Source: Coturnix japonica
Taxonomy: Eukaryota > Chordata > Aves > Galliformes > Phasianidae
NCBI RefSeq assembly: GCF_001577835.2
Contig: NC_029518.1
Location: forward strand, 69,657,378-69,721,377
DNA length: 64,000 nucleotides
Direction: 5' to 3'
In this document: piece by piece, positions 10,038 through 30,500 of the stretch
Layout of the letters: every line of letters starts with the position of its first letter
Numbering within the stretch: the stretch's first letter is position 1
Made by a program: the position numbers and the translations under genes
Notes under the pieces: generated by a model
Database searches by the model: none
The model's input: the letters and a program-made list of their open reading frames with translations, nothing else
Told to the model about the DNA's origin: nothing

Positions 10038-12250
10038 TGTGTGTGGAACATTCACATACCCAGCAACGAGATTCTTGGGTTTGTGATACAGGGATTCTAA
10101 ACGTTACTTTGGAGAGTCATTAAAAGCAGTACCATCACTTTAAAATCGCTGCGGATTACAGCTGGACACCAGGACTCACTCATTTAGTACTTCCATTCTG
10201 TGCTAGTGACAGGACAAGGGGGAAAAAATGGACATCTAAATGGCTACATAAATACAGAATATCAAGATAAAGTATATATGTTTACAGCCTGCTAAGATAT
10301 GTGTTCTCTCTGTATCAGACTCCTAAAAGTACCTGAAAAACCCCCACAATGTGAAACTTACCCAAAAGCTTGGGTTAATAGCTGCATCTCAATGGGTACG
10401 TCTAGCAGTAAACTTGTTCATGTCCCAATCAAGTAAAACCTGCCCAAGCCACACCTTAAAATATAAGCAGCATATCAAACATCTACATGATACTAGTTGG
10501 AATGATAATGTACTCAGGGCATGCAGGCAAAAAATAGCCTCTTGCTTTGTCTCTGCACTGTAGCCTTAATTCTAATAAAGACAGACATTCCTAGCACCCA
10601 CATCTGTGGCTACATCATCTGGGGGTGAGGCAGTCATGGGACTATGTTGACTGTAAAAAATTCCATAGTCTGGTAGCTCAGAGCAGCCTTGTAATGAGCT
10701 GCAAGAGGGGCTTCAGACCAGCATGTGAAGGCTGAAGCTCTTTCCATGTGCTGTGGAAGTCTGGATCTGGTTGGAGGCTTACAGAACAAGAAAACGTGCT
10801 TCCTTCTTATCTGTACTTACAGCTGCAGAGTGAACGCTTCCACCATTTGGAGCTGAGAAGAGAAAAATACAACAGGTAAGAGAAATAGTCTATGCATGGA
10901 TGGGGGTAAAATAGGGCTTAGAGATGACTTTACATGTGTATGGTGTTTTCTCCCCTCTGCTGCATGCACACACTGACTTTACAAGATGGTCACTTCCAGA
11001 GGGAGAGAGAAGAAACTGCAACCAGATATTATGCAAGAAGTTCCTGACTCCTGCACACATCACTGAAGGTGGCCTTTAAAATCTGTCCAGTCCATTTAAA
11101 AGTCTCAGCCACTTCTGCAGTACGCAGTCATCAGATTCAATAAGATAGCTTGCAAATAAAGGGAAAAGCAAATAGTTTTGCCAGCCTCAGTAGAAAAACA
11201 CATTGATTCTGGCCAATGCTCAGCTTTTCCAGTACAATACGGTCAGTATTCCATACTTCCAAGACCCACTCCAAGTCACTTGACATATTGTTGCTTAACC
11301 AGAACCAAGCACAGGAACAGCTGAAGCTCAGGCTTTCAGGCTTTTACAGTATTAGAGGGCTTTTGTTTGGGAGAATCTTTGAATAGCACACATTCCAACA
11401 TCTTAATTTTCAATTTAAAGCTGGGGGCATGTACTGAAAGATTTCTGCTGGCGTGCATTGGAATCTCAGGTTATTTTCTGTCCAGATGGAATAGAAAAAA
11501 GTTTCACCGTCTCTGTGGCAGCTGTCCAGGAATCCTCTGGAGAGACTGTAGTGGTCCCATGTCCCACTATGAAAGGACTCCAGCTCCTCATTGTGCTCAG
11601 TGAAAGCCCTACAGAGGATGGGCATGTGGCAGCTTGCACAGCACAGATACAGATTAAGGTCTCGGCCACGCGGATGCATCTCTAATTGACCAGTAATTAT
11701 GTCAGTGAATTAGAGTTCATGTCCCACTGGCGGCAGACTGGGTGGCTGGTGGTTTTGGTAACATTGCAAGGTTTTCAGCAGTCAGCCAGGAGCTCTCTGG
11801 GATGCTGCCAATGCAGCCAATTTTGGCAGCAGAACTAAAGGCATGAGAACTTTCCCTTGGCAGTAAAGTTAGTTACTCTAAGCTTTCACTTGAGAAGCTC
11901 CGCTTACGGAAGTATTGAAGCTTTTTCCATTGAGTCATGCTTTGAAACACATGGAAAGCACAGGAATTTTCTGCTCTTGACTGTGGCAATTGGTTTCAAT
12001 TAACATGGGTTGTAGCAGAAGGAACTATCAGTTCAGGTCATTATGGAGGTTAGACTCCTCTCATTAACAGTTTTCCAGACCATCTGGAGACTCTGTCCAG
12101 GACAGGTCAGCAAGTCTTGACTACAGTACTATTTAATAACCAAGATACAGCTGTAACTGAATGTATTGATATTCATGAATATTACTCCTTTTCCATTCTC
12201 AATTATCTATAGACAATTATCTATAGTCAAATTACTATAGACAAATTAAT

Positions 12251-12331
12251 TCAGTCCTGTGTGGAGCCAGAAGTTGGACTCAACGATCTTTACAGGTCCC
12301 TTCCAATTCAAGATATTCTATGATTCTATGG
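12251..12331 (+). mobile_element. CR1 3'-end fragment
   Basis: TTGGACTCAACGATCTTTAC, AGGTCCCTTCCAATTC and the tail ATTCTATGATTCTATGG identify the last ~80 bp of a plus-oriented CR1. Confidence 0.9.
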
Positions 12332-13102
12332 TTTAAATATAACAGCCACCAAACAGAATATGCAACTAATATAAATTGCTTATAAGACTAATGGCTTAGC
12401 AGTGATCAAACACACTGAGGAAAGAGAGACAACTATTTTTTTTGTCTTTGAACAGACTCCTCTTCCCTATTACAATGATGGAGTCAGTTGTCTTTACTTT
12501 CTGGTGCCATGTCATTAGCACAAGGCTGCGAGGTTTTAAGTGTATTTATAGATCAAAGTCAAAAGCCAAACACATTTACAGTTTGTTATATTTTCTGTCA
12601 TTGAATTTAAGAGTTGCCCTTTAAAGGAAGACATCTAGGGTTGTTAATTTAATGCTAGACTCATCCAGTTTATTGCTGACAATTGTTCATGTGACTTAGT
12701 TTCTTGCAGAGAAGCAAGTTCTGTAAAGGAATAAAAAAAACCCAAACACTGAAATGGAATCAGTCTCAGGGATGAAAGAGTTTAGGAAAAGCTTAACACA
12801 AACATGACTGCAGTATCCAGCTCCTTTAAATTCTGCTCATGACTGACTATAATGCATAAAACATGCCAGCAAGCGTTTACCTTGTTCTCTGTTGAATCAG
12901 GAGTAAAGGTCCTGTTTCATTACAAACAATCTGCACAGATCTGTTTTGCCTAAACTCTCAGCTCCCCCTTTTTAAAGAGGATCAGGACTCTGATACAGTT
13001 CATAGCGCCAGAGCAGACAGCAGGGCCAAAACTAAAGAAGAGGATGGGAAGAACAATACAGTTTTACCACAAGACACTTTGTTCTGTGAAAATATGGCAT
13101 CA

Positions 13103-13190
13103 CACAGAATCACAGAATCACAAAAATAGCCCAGGTTGGAAGGGACCTCAAGGCTCATGAAGATCGTGTCCTCACCTCATCTCCTAGGTT
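13103..13190 (-). mobile_element. CR1 3'-end fragment
   Basis: Starts with the reverse-complement tail ACAGAATCACAGAATCAC, then CCCAGGTTGGAAGGGACCTC and a divergent remainder. Minus orientation. Confidence 0.9.
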
Positions 13191-15492
13191 AAAAGCCAAC
13201 TTAAGGAGAAAGTGAATGCGGCACAAGCAGAGCATCATTGCATTTACTTTCATGTTCGACTGGCACCATCTAAGAACACTGCTGTTTGAATGAATGTTCA
13301 ATGAGCACCCGCTGAATACCATCAAACTAAGCTCTGAATTCAGAAAAAGATGGCTAAGGAGACATTCTAGCTAGCTGACCTGAGTTAACAAGTGCAGGAA
13401 TCTTGATTCCTCAGTGCAGCAGGTGAAAGCAGCAAGTCAGGAAAAGCAAGTATTGGCTGTCCGAAATATTAGACCTTAGAGGAAATCCTTCAAGAAATGC
13501 TGCCCAGGGATATTTAAAGCTATGTCTGTAAACAAAGACTTGTGTGATCATTTACAAAGTCAGCCTGGGAACATAAAACAACAGGTCACTTGTGGAACAA
13601 TATTTTTGGAGTCCACTCCCTAGCCTTCTTCTCATAACAGTCAGATGTAAAAGTTTAATGTAATTACATGCTCTAGTCAGAGCATTTGAGCTAGAGTTTA
13701 AATGTCTGTTAGCCAGCATTAATGCCAGTTGCTCCATCACTTGCACCGTTCATAATCACTTGATGCACTTTGTGCTTAGTCATTGAAGTTCTTTTACTCA
13801 ATCTGTATTTTGATTAGCAGCAAACGCAATACTGGACTGCTGGTAATTAAACACAGCAAAAGAAACTGCATCAGTAACCTAAATCACAATTACCCTTTTA
13901 TGTATGAGTGTATGGTAGGTGTATGCATGGACAAGGCATGCTCGTTCTGCAGTTTGGTGCCCTGGAAACTCTGCAGTCAATTGCCTGACACGCACAGAGA
14001 GTATGCACTCACACTGCAGACATTGCTCACATCATTAGTTTGTTTCACACTTCATTTCTCCCTGTGAAGCATTTAGAGTTTTCACGGTCTGCATATCCTC
14101 CTTTAAAGATACTGCAGATCTCTTCTGCAGGCCTTTGAGGAGCTAATGAGCAAGATGTCTCTAGTATATTAATTAGCTGCTTATCCGCCACACTCTACAG
14201 CTCCCTGCTAGTTCAGCTGCTCAGCTCCAGTAATTAGACAACCCACGTTTCAGTCTTTCACAGCACTGCTACAGACAGAAAGATTCATTGTACCGGGACA
14301 CAAAAACTCTGGTATTTCTGGGAATTTTAGACATATCTTGAATAGAGATACCCTGCTTTCTGTATTATTCATTGCAGCTCCCTGTTCTAGGATACACCCA
14401 GCCATCAATACGTAACATCACCGGTGCCATAGCATCCAGATGTTATCTTTATTTGCCTCATCCCGACTAGCAGTCAAAAAGCATGTATTCATGTTCAGTT
14501 TGATTCAGAATGCAAGTAATGTGGGTAGTGTTACTTTTCAGACAATAGTCCGTCTCAAACAGCACCAAAATCCAACAACAAGCATATGCTGTCTCTGCTT
14601 TACACAGTGAAAGCCTTGCCTCTATGTTCAAACTGCCAATTTTCATTAGGTATCACCCGCTTGCACACTCACCTGTTTCAACAGGTAAGTATCTCACATG
14701 CAAAGATCTGTAGAACGTGAAAAATTGACTTTTCTTTCCCCCCTTCCCCCCCCCCACAGTACTTAACTGTGATTAATATCATGCAGTGAGTACAACTAGA
14801 AGGGGAAAAAAAATCTCTTAAACTTGGCTTAGGTAGATATATTCACTTCTATGATATTTCTATGAAATATCGAATGGTGTTCATTACAAATGGCTCTATA
14901 TGTCCAGCAGTGATCCTACTGCTAACCAGCACAGACGCCAAGCTGTGGTTCCATCCATCTCCACACAACCAAGCATTATTAAGGCTTGCTGCACACAGCC
15001 AGGCTTAAGAGGACAAGCTGCTCCTTAGCAGAGTCATTGCAACTGCATGCTAACATTTGAAAATAGTAAAAAAAAAACAAACATGTTTTTTCCTTTCCCA
15101 AAAGGCAAGGAGAAGTAACACCACTGCCCAAAAGGCTGTTATAAACTGTGCATGCACCGGCAGGTAAGAAGTTGACCCCAGAGCAGGCTTGCCATGTCTA
15201 GGTGTACAGACACAGGTGATCAGATATCAACTCCCTGTCACATGGGTCCAAACGTGCCCCTAGGGCTGTAAGCCAAGAAGGATATAGGATATGCCCTCAC
15301 AGTGATGCTTGGCTCGGTCTAGATGGCTTAGGGATTCAGGACTAACGTGAACCACAGAGTACTCTTAGCTCAAGAGTAGACAGTCAGAGTCTCTATCAGT
15401 TACTTAATATAGTGGCAATTATTTTTCTCTAAATATTTTTTCTCGAATAAAAATTCCAAACACACTCATGCAATTCGGTGAACTGCGATGAA

Positions 15493-15498
15493 TTTATT
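15493..15498 (-). terminator. Poly(A) signal of C6orf163
   Basis: AATAAA on the minus strand (TTTATT on plus), beginning 25 nt past the C6orf163 stop codon. This implies a very short 3' UTR. Confidence 0.65.
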
Positions 15499-15522
15499 TT
15501 TCAGCGTCACCTACTTGAAGCG

Positions 15523-24710
<9,188 letters not shown>

Positions 24711-24716
24711 TTTAAT
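24711..24716 (-). terminator. Candidate poly(A) signal of SMIM8
   Basis: ATTAAA on the minus strand, about 57 nt past the SMIM8 stop. It is a common variant signal. Chosen only because no AATAAA is nearer. Confidence 0.35.
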
Positions 24717-24772
24717 GGACAGAGGAAAAACAGCTCTTTTCAACCTTGAGATGTTCTGTGGCTGACTTGTCG

Positions 24773-24931
24773 TCAGTCCCACTTGGAAGTTTTTCTCCTC
24801 ATATATTTGGACCCCTCACTGTCAACAGCTTCGTAGAGATCCTTTTTATTCTCTACCGTAGCATGCAAATAACCAAGGTAGGCCACGCAGAGGGTAATTG
24901 CTACGAGTCCAAATGCCATCACAGGTTTGTT
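24773..24931 (-). CDS. SMIM8: SMIM8 coding exon 2
   Basis: 159 nt including TGA, residues 41-92, holding the membrane segment and the C-terminus. The acceptor is GTCAG. Confidence 0.95.
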   Translation of the reverse strand, partial: NKPVMAFGLVAITLCVAYLGYLHATVENKKDLYEAVDSEGSKYMRRKTSKWD

Positions 24932-25985
24932 CTGACAAAAAAAAACCAACAAAAAACAGTATGTATTTTTAGTCAAGATACTCTTCATTCATCACAAACA
25001 TCACATTCTTCAACCTTAGCTTACAAAGCAAAGAGTAAACTATTGCCATATATGAAGAACTCAGTGTTGCTTTTCCTTTAGACCGACTTAGGTGACTTTT
25101 ATGATAAACTGCAAGAAGGGAGACACGATTTTCTGGAAACAAAATAAATTCTCCATAAGAAAGAGGTCTCTCAATTCCCAGAGGCACTGGCCTGTGTCTT
25201 TCATAGGTCACAAATGCTGTTTGAGCACTGGAATAGGCTCCCCAGGGAGGTGGTTGAATTGCCATCCCTGGATGTGTTTAAGAGCTGTTTGGATGTGGTG
25301 CTCAGGGATATCATTTAGCAGAGGGATTTTAGAGTTAGGGTACTATGGTTAGGCTGAGGTTGGACTTGATGATCTTTGAGGTCTTTTTCAACCTGGGTAA
25401 TTCTATGATTCTATGATCACATATCATCCCCGCAAAATCTACCTTTATTATGTCCACAAGGTTTCATCTCATCTTACTGACACCACTGGATTATGCAAGT
25501 GTAAATAAAGGCAGAGCACCATCAATTTAATTATAACAGCAAATGCTGTAGCAAAGAATATTGGCCAATACCCTTAAATCACATTGCTATCCCTTACACA
25601 AGCCTTTTTAAAGTGCTCTGCCATGTCACCATCTGTCATTAAGTTAAAAAACCAAAAACACCCCACATGAGAAATAGATGAATATTGCCTCTTTTTATAA
25701 TACTTTTATATTAACTTTTGAGGTATTTTTACAATGCATTCTGAGTGCTAAGCTTGTATTTTATGATTTGGACCGTTTCAAATATGAAAGAAAAACCTGC
25801 CATTATTTCTTTAAAGCAAACGTGCCTCCAAACATATTTAGTTTCTCTCAGCAAGAGCCTCTTACGGGTTTAATGAACAGCTCCGGGTTCACAGCTCGGA
25901 ACAGAGTTGTCGTTCGGGCACCTCTCAGTCCTGGGTTTCTCTCACCGGGTGTTTCAATTTCACTCGGAGTTTTGCTGGCAGACAT
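24773..25985 (-). CDS. SMIM8: SMIM8, small integral membrane protein 8
   Basis: Two coding exons, 25866-25985 and 24773-24931 (stop included), give a 92-residue protein. The hydrophilic N-terminus [20 protein letters not shown] is followed by [20 protein letters not shown], one membrane segment [20 protein letters not shown] (residues ~45-64), and a charged conserved tail [20 protein letters not shown] ending SKWD. The [20 protein letters not shown] and MRRKTSKWD blocks are nearly identical to human SMIM8 (97 residues). The ATG at 25985 is chosen because upstream codons read through a TA repeat. Function in the cell is not established to my knowledge. One intron of 934 bp carries a CR1. Confidence 0.95.
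25220..25418 (+). mobile_element. CR1 3'-end fragment
   Basis: About 200 bp of plus-oriented CR1 from TGGAATAGGCTCCCCAGGGA through GAGGTTGGACTTGATGATCT to the tail TTCTATGATTCTATGATC. It lies in the SMIM8 intron, antisense to the gene. Confidence 0.95.
25866..25985 (-). CDS. SMIM8: SMIM8 coding exon 1
   Basis: 120 nt, residues 1-40, ending FIKP before a GTAAGA donor. A possible AG acceptor at 26004-26005 follows a T-rich stretch and the TA repeat. A non-coding first exon in the CpG-rich region near 26.3 kb is therefore plausible. Confidence 0.92.
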
Positions 25986-26021
25986 TTCAGCTGATGGTGA
26001 ACACTTCCCAAAAACAAAATT

Positions 26022-26044
26022 AAATATATATATATATATATATA
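26022..26044. repeat. (TA)n microsatellite
   Basis: About eleven TA units, 37 bp upstream of the SMIM8 ATG, at the probable 3' end of a 5' intron or in the 5' UTR. Confidence 0.95.
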
Positions 26045-26354
26045 TGAAAAATGAACTGAAAGAACTACATTCACAGTGCACGCGTTCAGCTTTTATCCAA
26101 CACAGCCTTCACTCAGTGCACGCACTACTGACTGACTTAACATCTCCAGCTGAAGCACGCTGACTTTCAATCAAATCTGATTAACTTTCAGTCAGATTTT
26201 GCATCCTAAAGCACTGTTCAAGGCGCTCATATTGCTGACGTGTGCCTGTATTTATACTGACTGTAGGGAAACGCTTCTCCCACCACCGCCTGAAAAAGAA
26301 ACCCACCCCACCAGGGGAGGGGAAGGAGGAGGGGCGAGACGCTGCTCAGCAATG

Positions 26355-26368
26355 GTGCCCCCTCGTGG
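26355..26368 (-). promoter_or_regulatory. CTCF-like motif
   Basis: GTGCCCCCTCGTGG on plus is CCACGAGGGGGCAC on minus, a very close fit to the CTCF core (CCNCNAGGGGGC). Confidence 0.6.
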
Positions 26369-26430
26369 CCGGAGGCCGCCGAGGAGGGGGAGGAGTTAAG
26401 GAGGAGGAGCCCCTCCTGGGGGAGGGCCGG

Positions 26431-26444
26431 GCACCATCTGCTGG
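26431..26444 (-). promoter_or_regulatory. CTCF-like motif
   Basis: GCACCATCTGCTGG on plus is CCAGCAGATGGTGC on minus, 13 of 14 positions matching CCASYAGRKGGCRS. Same direction as the motif 76 bp away. Confidence 0.5.
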
Positions 26445-27414
26445 TCTCCGAGCTATTGTTGTGGCAGCATATGCTGCACAGCTGATGGTGTGTACCATTG
26501 AGTAGGGAAAAAAAGGCTGCTTCTGAGTGTAGATTGCTGCTTTCGTTTGTTTGGGTGCTTGTGGAATTGAAAGAAGTTATACTGTACCCAGTTTACCTCC
26601 GGAAAAGTAAACACACACACGCACAAATCTCCCTGTTTGAAGCCCAGGCCCGTCACTGAGATTTATTTTCCTTTTATATGAATTCATTTGGGATTTTGCA
26701 TTCAGTATCATGCTGCACTCTGTGACTATTCAGGACTTAATAGCAGCTCCTGCTTCTCGTGGGACTCACATCGCCTCATTGTTCGAGCCACGGAAGAGTC
26801 TCAGCGGGGAGCAGAACAAATGTGATAGCGTAACCCGCAGACGCTGTTGGCATGCAATAAACCAACCTAATGCAGCGCCGGGAGCAGCAGCGTGCCGCTG
26901 CATCTTTGCTGATTCACCTCACAGCTCCTGCTCCTTTCAAGCACCGCACAAAGGGAGAGCTTCGCGCTGTCTTCAAGATGAGGATAGGACGCCTCAAGCT
27001 ACCGATAAGCTTCTCCCTATTTGAGATGCACGCGGTCGCAGATCGCAGGAGGAAATCTTTTTGCATGTGGAGCAGGATGGCCATGTTGAGGAAATAAATG
27101 CAGATGAAGAAATAAACAGGTCTCCTGCAAGACAGAGGTGCTGCTGAGAGCTGTCTGTGTGTTTGCAGCTCCACTCATGAAGGTCTCAAGGGTCCTTATG
27201 CCACTTCTCAGCTGCTAGCACACATTCGCATCCATCTGGTTGAAAGAGAGCAGTTTTCAGCCAGCAGCCGTTGTTAGGACACTACTGCTGGTGATCCAAA
27301 GTAGCTTTAAGGCAGTGAATATGTTACAAATGAAAATCTGTTAAAGCAAACCTTTTGTCTTTCATAGCATTATGCTACACACGCCTTTTAAAACGCTTGT
27401 TAACAGCTTTGTCT

Positions 27415-27560
27415 TGAAGAGACAGAAGAATCCCCCAGCCCACTGCACAGCCTGTTCCATACCCACTGCCCTCTGGTGCAGAACCTTTCCCTAACCCCCA
27501 CCAGACCCTCCCCTGACACAGTGAATTCAAGCTTTGCATCCCTGTTAGTAATGTTACTGA
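27415..27560 (-). mobile_element. CR1 fragment, diverged
   Basis: CAGCCTGTTCCATACCCACT, GGTGCAGAACCTTTCCCTAA and CAGACCCTCCCCTGACACAG resemble the ORF2-end/3' UTR part of a minus-oriented CR1, without its tail. It contains CTGCCCTCTGGTGC (27466-27479), also CTCF-like. Confidence 0.75.
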
Positions 27561-30500
27561 GCACTATAGCCACACCCCAGATAAAGACGACCAAATAAAA
27601 TAGGTCTAAGCACTGACACTTGCTAAGATGCACTTGGACAGGACATACACACCATTCAAGGTTCTTTGGACATCCGTGTGACTTCTGAAATGTTACCACA
27701 ATTCTGTACAGCAATTAGAAGTTTTTTCACGTGGACGGAATTAAATATAAATAAATGTAGAAACCAGACTAACAAGAGGACCCGCTATTTCCCAAAGGCC
27801 TCTTCAGCTATTTTGATGCTGCGGCAAAGTTAATAATTGAAGAGAGAGCACCAGTTTGATGAGACAAAAGCTGGTAATTATGGAGCATCTGAAATGGGAA
27901 ACGAGCTGGATCCTTCAGTGAATTCTTGCAGGAATCACATATGACAGGCAAGCTCTGCATGGATATGCAGTACGTGTGTGTGTTCACACTGGACTGGCAC
28001 AGTCACGCTACTTCTTGGCTTTCAGGCACTGGGGCTGCCCCTGTCTCACAGGCATTGCTGGTCACTGCATGCAGCTCTGCCAAGGTAAAAGCACAGGGTG
28101 TGCAGCTTGTGCTTACAGCAGTTACTGACGTATTGTCAGTGGGTATGGAAGAACACTCAGAGGATGCAGATAAAGCCTTGTGGCTTTAAACAGATGCGTT
28201 AGTTTCCTCATATCTTTCTGATGATAACAGGCACGTTCAGGTTCTGGTATGAGCGGTGTGCCAGAAGGGATGATCAGGTTTCATCATTTAGTTCATATTA
28301 CCTAGGAGACGAGCAGTTTCCATTTTCAGGGCTTCAAGCAGCAACTCCCTTTCTTGGAAATGAACTGCTGATTGCTAACGCTGCTATAAAATGGGGGGTC
28401 AGCTCTAATCGCGCACTGCTACACAGGTAAGTTAGAGTTTCTTGTTACAAAATACAATGAGAGGCTGTTTTTCTATGCTAGGCTTAATAGCAGCCTCCCA
28501 TCAGACAGAACAAAACACAGGCATAATCCTGCTCTAGTTGTCTTGCTGGTAACTTCCAAAGAGGTACAAACTTCGGAGCAGTTACTGATACTGACTTTGT
28601 TTCTACTGCTTGTTCAGGTGGAAATCTTTTGATTGGTCGATTCATTTTTATAAAGTATGACAAAAACCTTACAATAGTAGCCTGAATGAAGCTGTGATAC
28701 TTCCTATGGCTGAAGATCATTTGCTGCAGAGGGAGTTTTTGTCTGCACGGGAGAGACGAGAGATCTATTTGGCATGAAGTTGATAGAGAATGCAACACAG
28801 TTGTGTTGGTTGCATACAGACACCACAATTTTCTTAAGTCATTTTAGATTCTTCCAAGATTAATTTTTTTTTTCCCAATTATATAATTTAACAAATAACA
28901 AAGCAAACAGTAAACTGTGTCTGCCCTCTCTCAAAAAAAAACCCATTCATCTGCAGTGGAGGAGAGACCACAACAATTAGCAGCTGGCAAAGCATCACAC
29001 CCAGCAGCTGCTGGGCTGTTAAGTGGTGTTTGTGGTTTTCCCAAACACAGAACAAGCTTCTGCTAGCTGTGAAAAAGAGCACCAAGCACGCTTTAGGTTA
29101 TGAAAATTGACTGAAGATGTAGTCTGTATGTGATGTTTCCAAAGAAATGAATGTTTGGCTGCTAAGAGACTGAAGCCCAGAAAGGAAAGGGATTTGTCCC
29201 AATCTGCTCAAAGTCAGGTTTAATCCCAAACCTGCCAGATGAACTATCTCCTGTCCAGTCTTTTCTAGTGAGAGGCTAAAATAAGTAAATAAGGTGTGGA
29301 AGATGAAGGCAATAGACTGGGCTTTTCTTAGCTCTGAACCTCACGTCCTGGATGACATGGGATAAATATCGTCTCATAGACATCTCCTCCTCCACAGCAT
29401 GGATTTCCCTGCCCAGGTTAATGGTGTTTTCAGGAGAAGGCTCCACGTCTCGTTACATGCTAATGAAGAATTCATGTCAATGAAATTCAATGCAAAGAGT
29501 CTATAGATCACTCTTCACTGATCTGTGGGAGAAAAGCAAGCCAGTACCTTTACGTGTGTTGTCCAGGGGCCTCCGCTTCCAATGGAAGCATCTAATGATG
29601 AATTGGGTGGGAAACCTATTGCCAGTGCTCAAGTGTGAGCTGGTGTGTGTCCAGCTCGGTGAGGTGACTTTGAATGGAGCTAGACCATGCCTCTCTGTTC
29701 CTAGGGGGTTTATCGCTGCCTCTTCTTCTGCAGGACAGTGTTGGGATAGATGCGTTATGCTGGGGTGGCAGTGGAGCTTCCATAAGCTTAAGAACAAGCT
29801 GGACAAAAATCTGTCAGGGAGAGCTGTAAGCATGACGAAGCATTCTGGTGGTCAGAGAATGAAGTAAATCAGTGCTTCTTAGCCTGTGGACTTGAGACCG
29901 CTATTAGGTAGGAGGGAAGCTGTGGGAATTCCATGAAACAAGCACAAAGAATCAGCAACAATGAAGCACTTCCTTATATCAGCAACAAAATAAGGGGGAA
30001 ATGCAATTACAAAATGAAGATTCAAAGTTGAGTTTTATTATTTATTTACAGAAACCTTGGTGCCCATGCTTTGTTCTTCCTTTTCTCAAAGCACTGAGCT
30101 GATCCTTGTTGTTTTAAAAGTGCTGAGATTGTGCTTTTATTAAGTTATATATGCATATATGTATATACACATATATATTCGTATAAAAGCTAGAGAAGTT
30201 GACCTCTTAAGTTTTCTGCTTTTAAAGTAATTAAATTAGCAGAACTGATTGAAATCTGGTTGGATGCATCAGTCCATGCACATTACCCAACCTTCTGTAG
30301 TCCTTGTAGGAGGACAGAAGCAATTACTTTACATGTTTAACAACAATGGTGTTACTCATATTTGATATGTTCAGCAACAGTGGCATTACTCAAACACTTC
30401 ACCCAACACATTTCATTCCATGCACCCAGAGCTGATGGAGCATTCAGATTGCTCAGCAGAGTATGTATGTGGGGTTCAGGGAGCAATGCAAGTCACTTCT

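Larger units (their letters stand above)
9702..10050 (-). promoter_or_regulatory. CFAP206 promoter and 5' UTR region, CpG-rich
   Basis: Upstream of the CFAP206 ATG the base composition changes abruptly: 9770-9985 is GC- and CpG-rich (CGGCCCGACCCGGCAGCGGC, AGGAGCGCGGGCTGGAGGCG) and lacks a TATA box. This is typical of a housekeeping or ciliary promoter. Transcription start is not determinable by eye. A candidate X-box and a CTCF-like motif lie inside it. Confidence 0.7.
10051..15480. other. Intergenic region between CFAP206 and C6orf163
   Basis: About 5.4 kb without a recognisable gene in either strand; open frames are short and unlike known proteins. It holds two short CR1 ends (12251-12331 and 13103-13190), a short tandem array of CTATAGACAATTAT-like units (12198-12245), a C-run (about 14740-14757), and otherwise unique-looking AT-moderate DNA. 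Confidence 0.75.
26200..26460 (-). promoter_or_regulatory. CpG-rich region, probable SMIM8 promoter
   Basis: GC rises sharply (GTGGCCGGAGGCCGCCGAGG, GGGGAGGGGAAGGAGGAGGG) in an otherwise AT-moderate stretch, 220-480 bp upstream of the SMIM8 ATG. It contains two CTCF-like motifs. No TATA box is seen. Confidence 0.6.

Noticed and set aside
29490-29867. 125-codon plus-strand frame
   Set aside because: No similarity recognised and an equally long minus-strand frame overlaps it; chance in GC-richer DNA.
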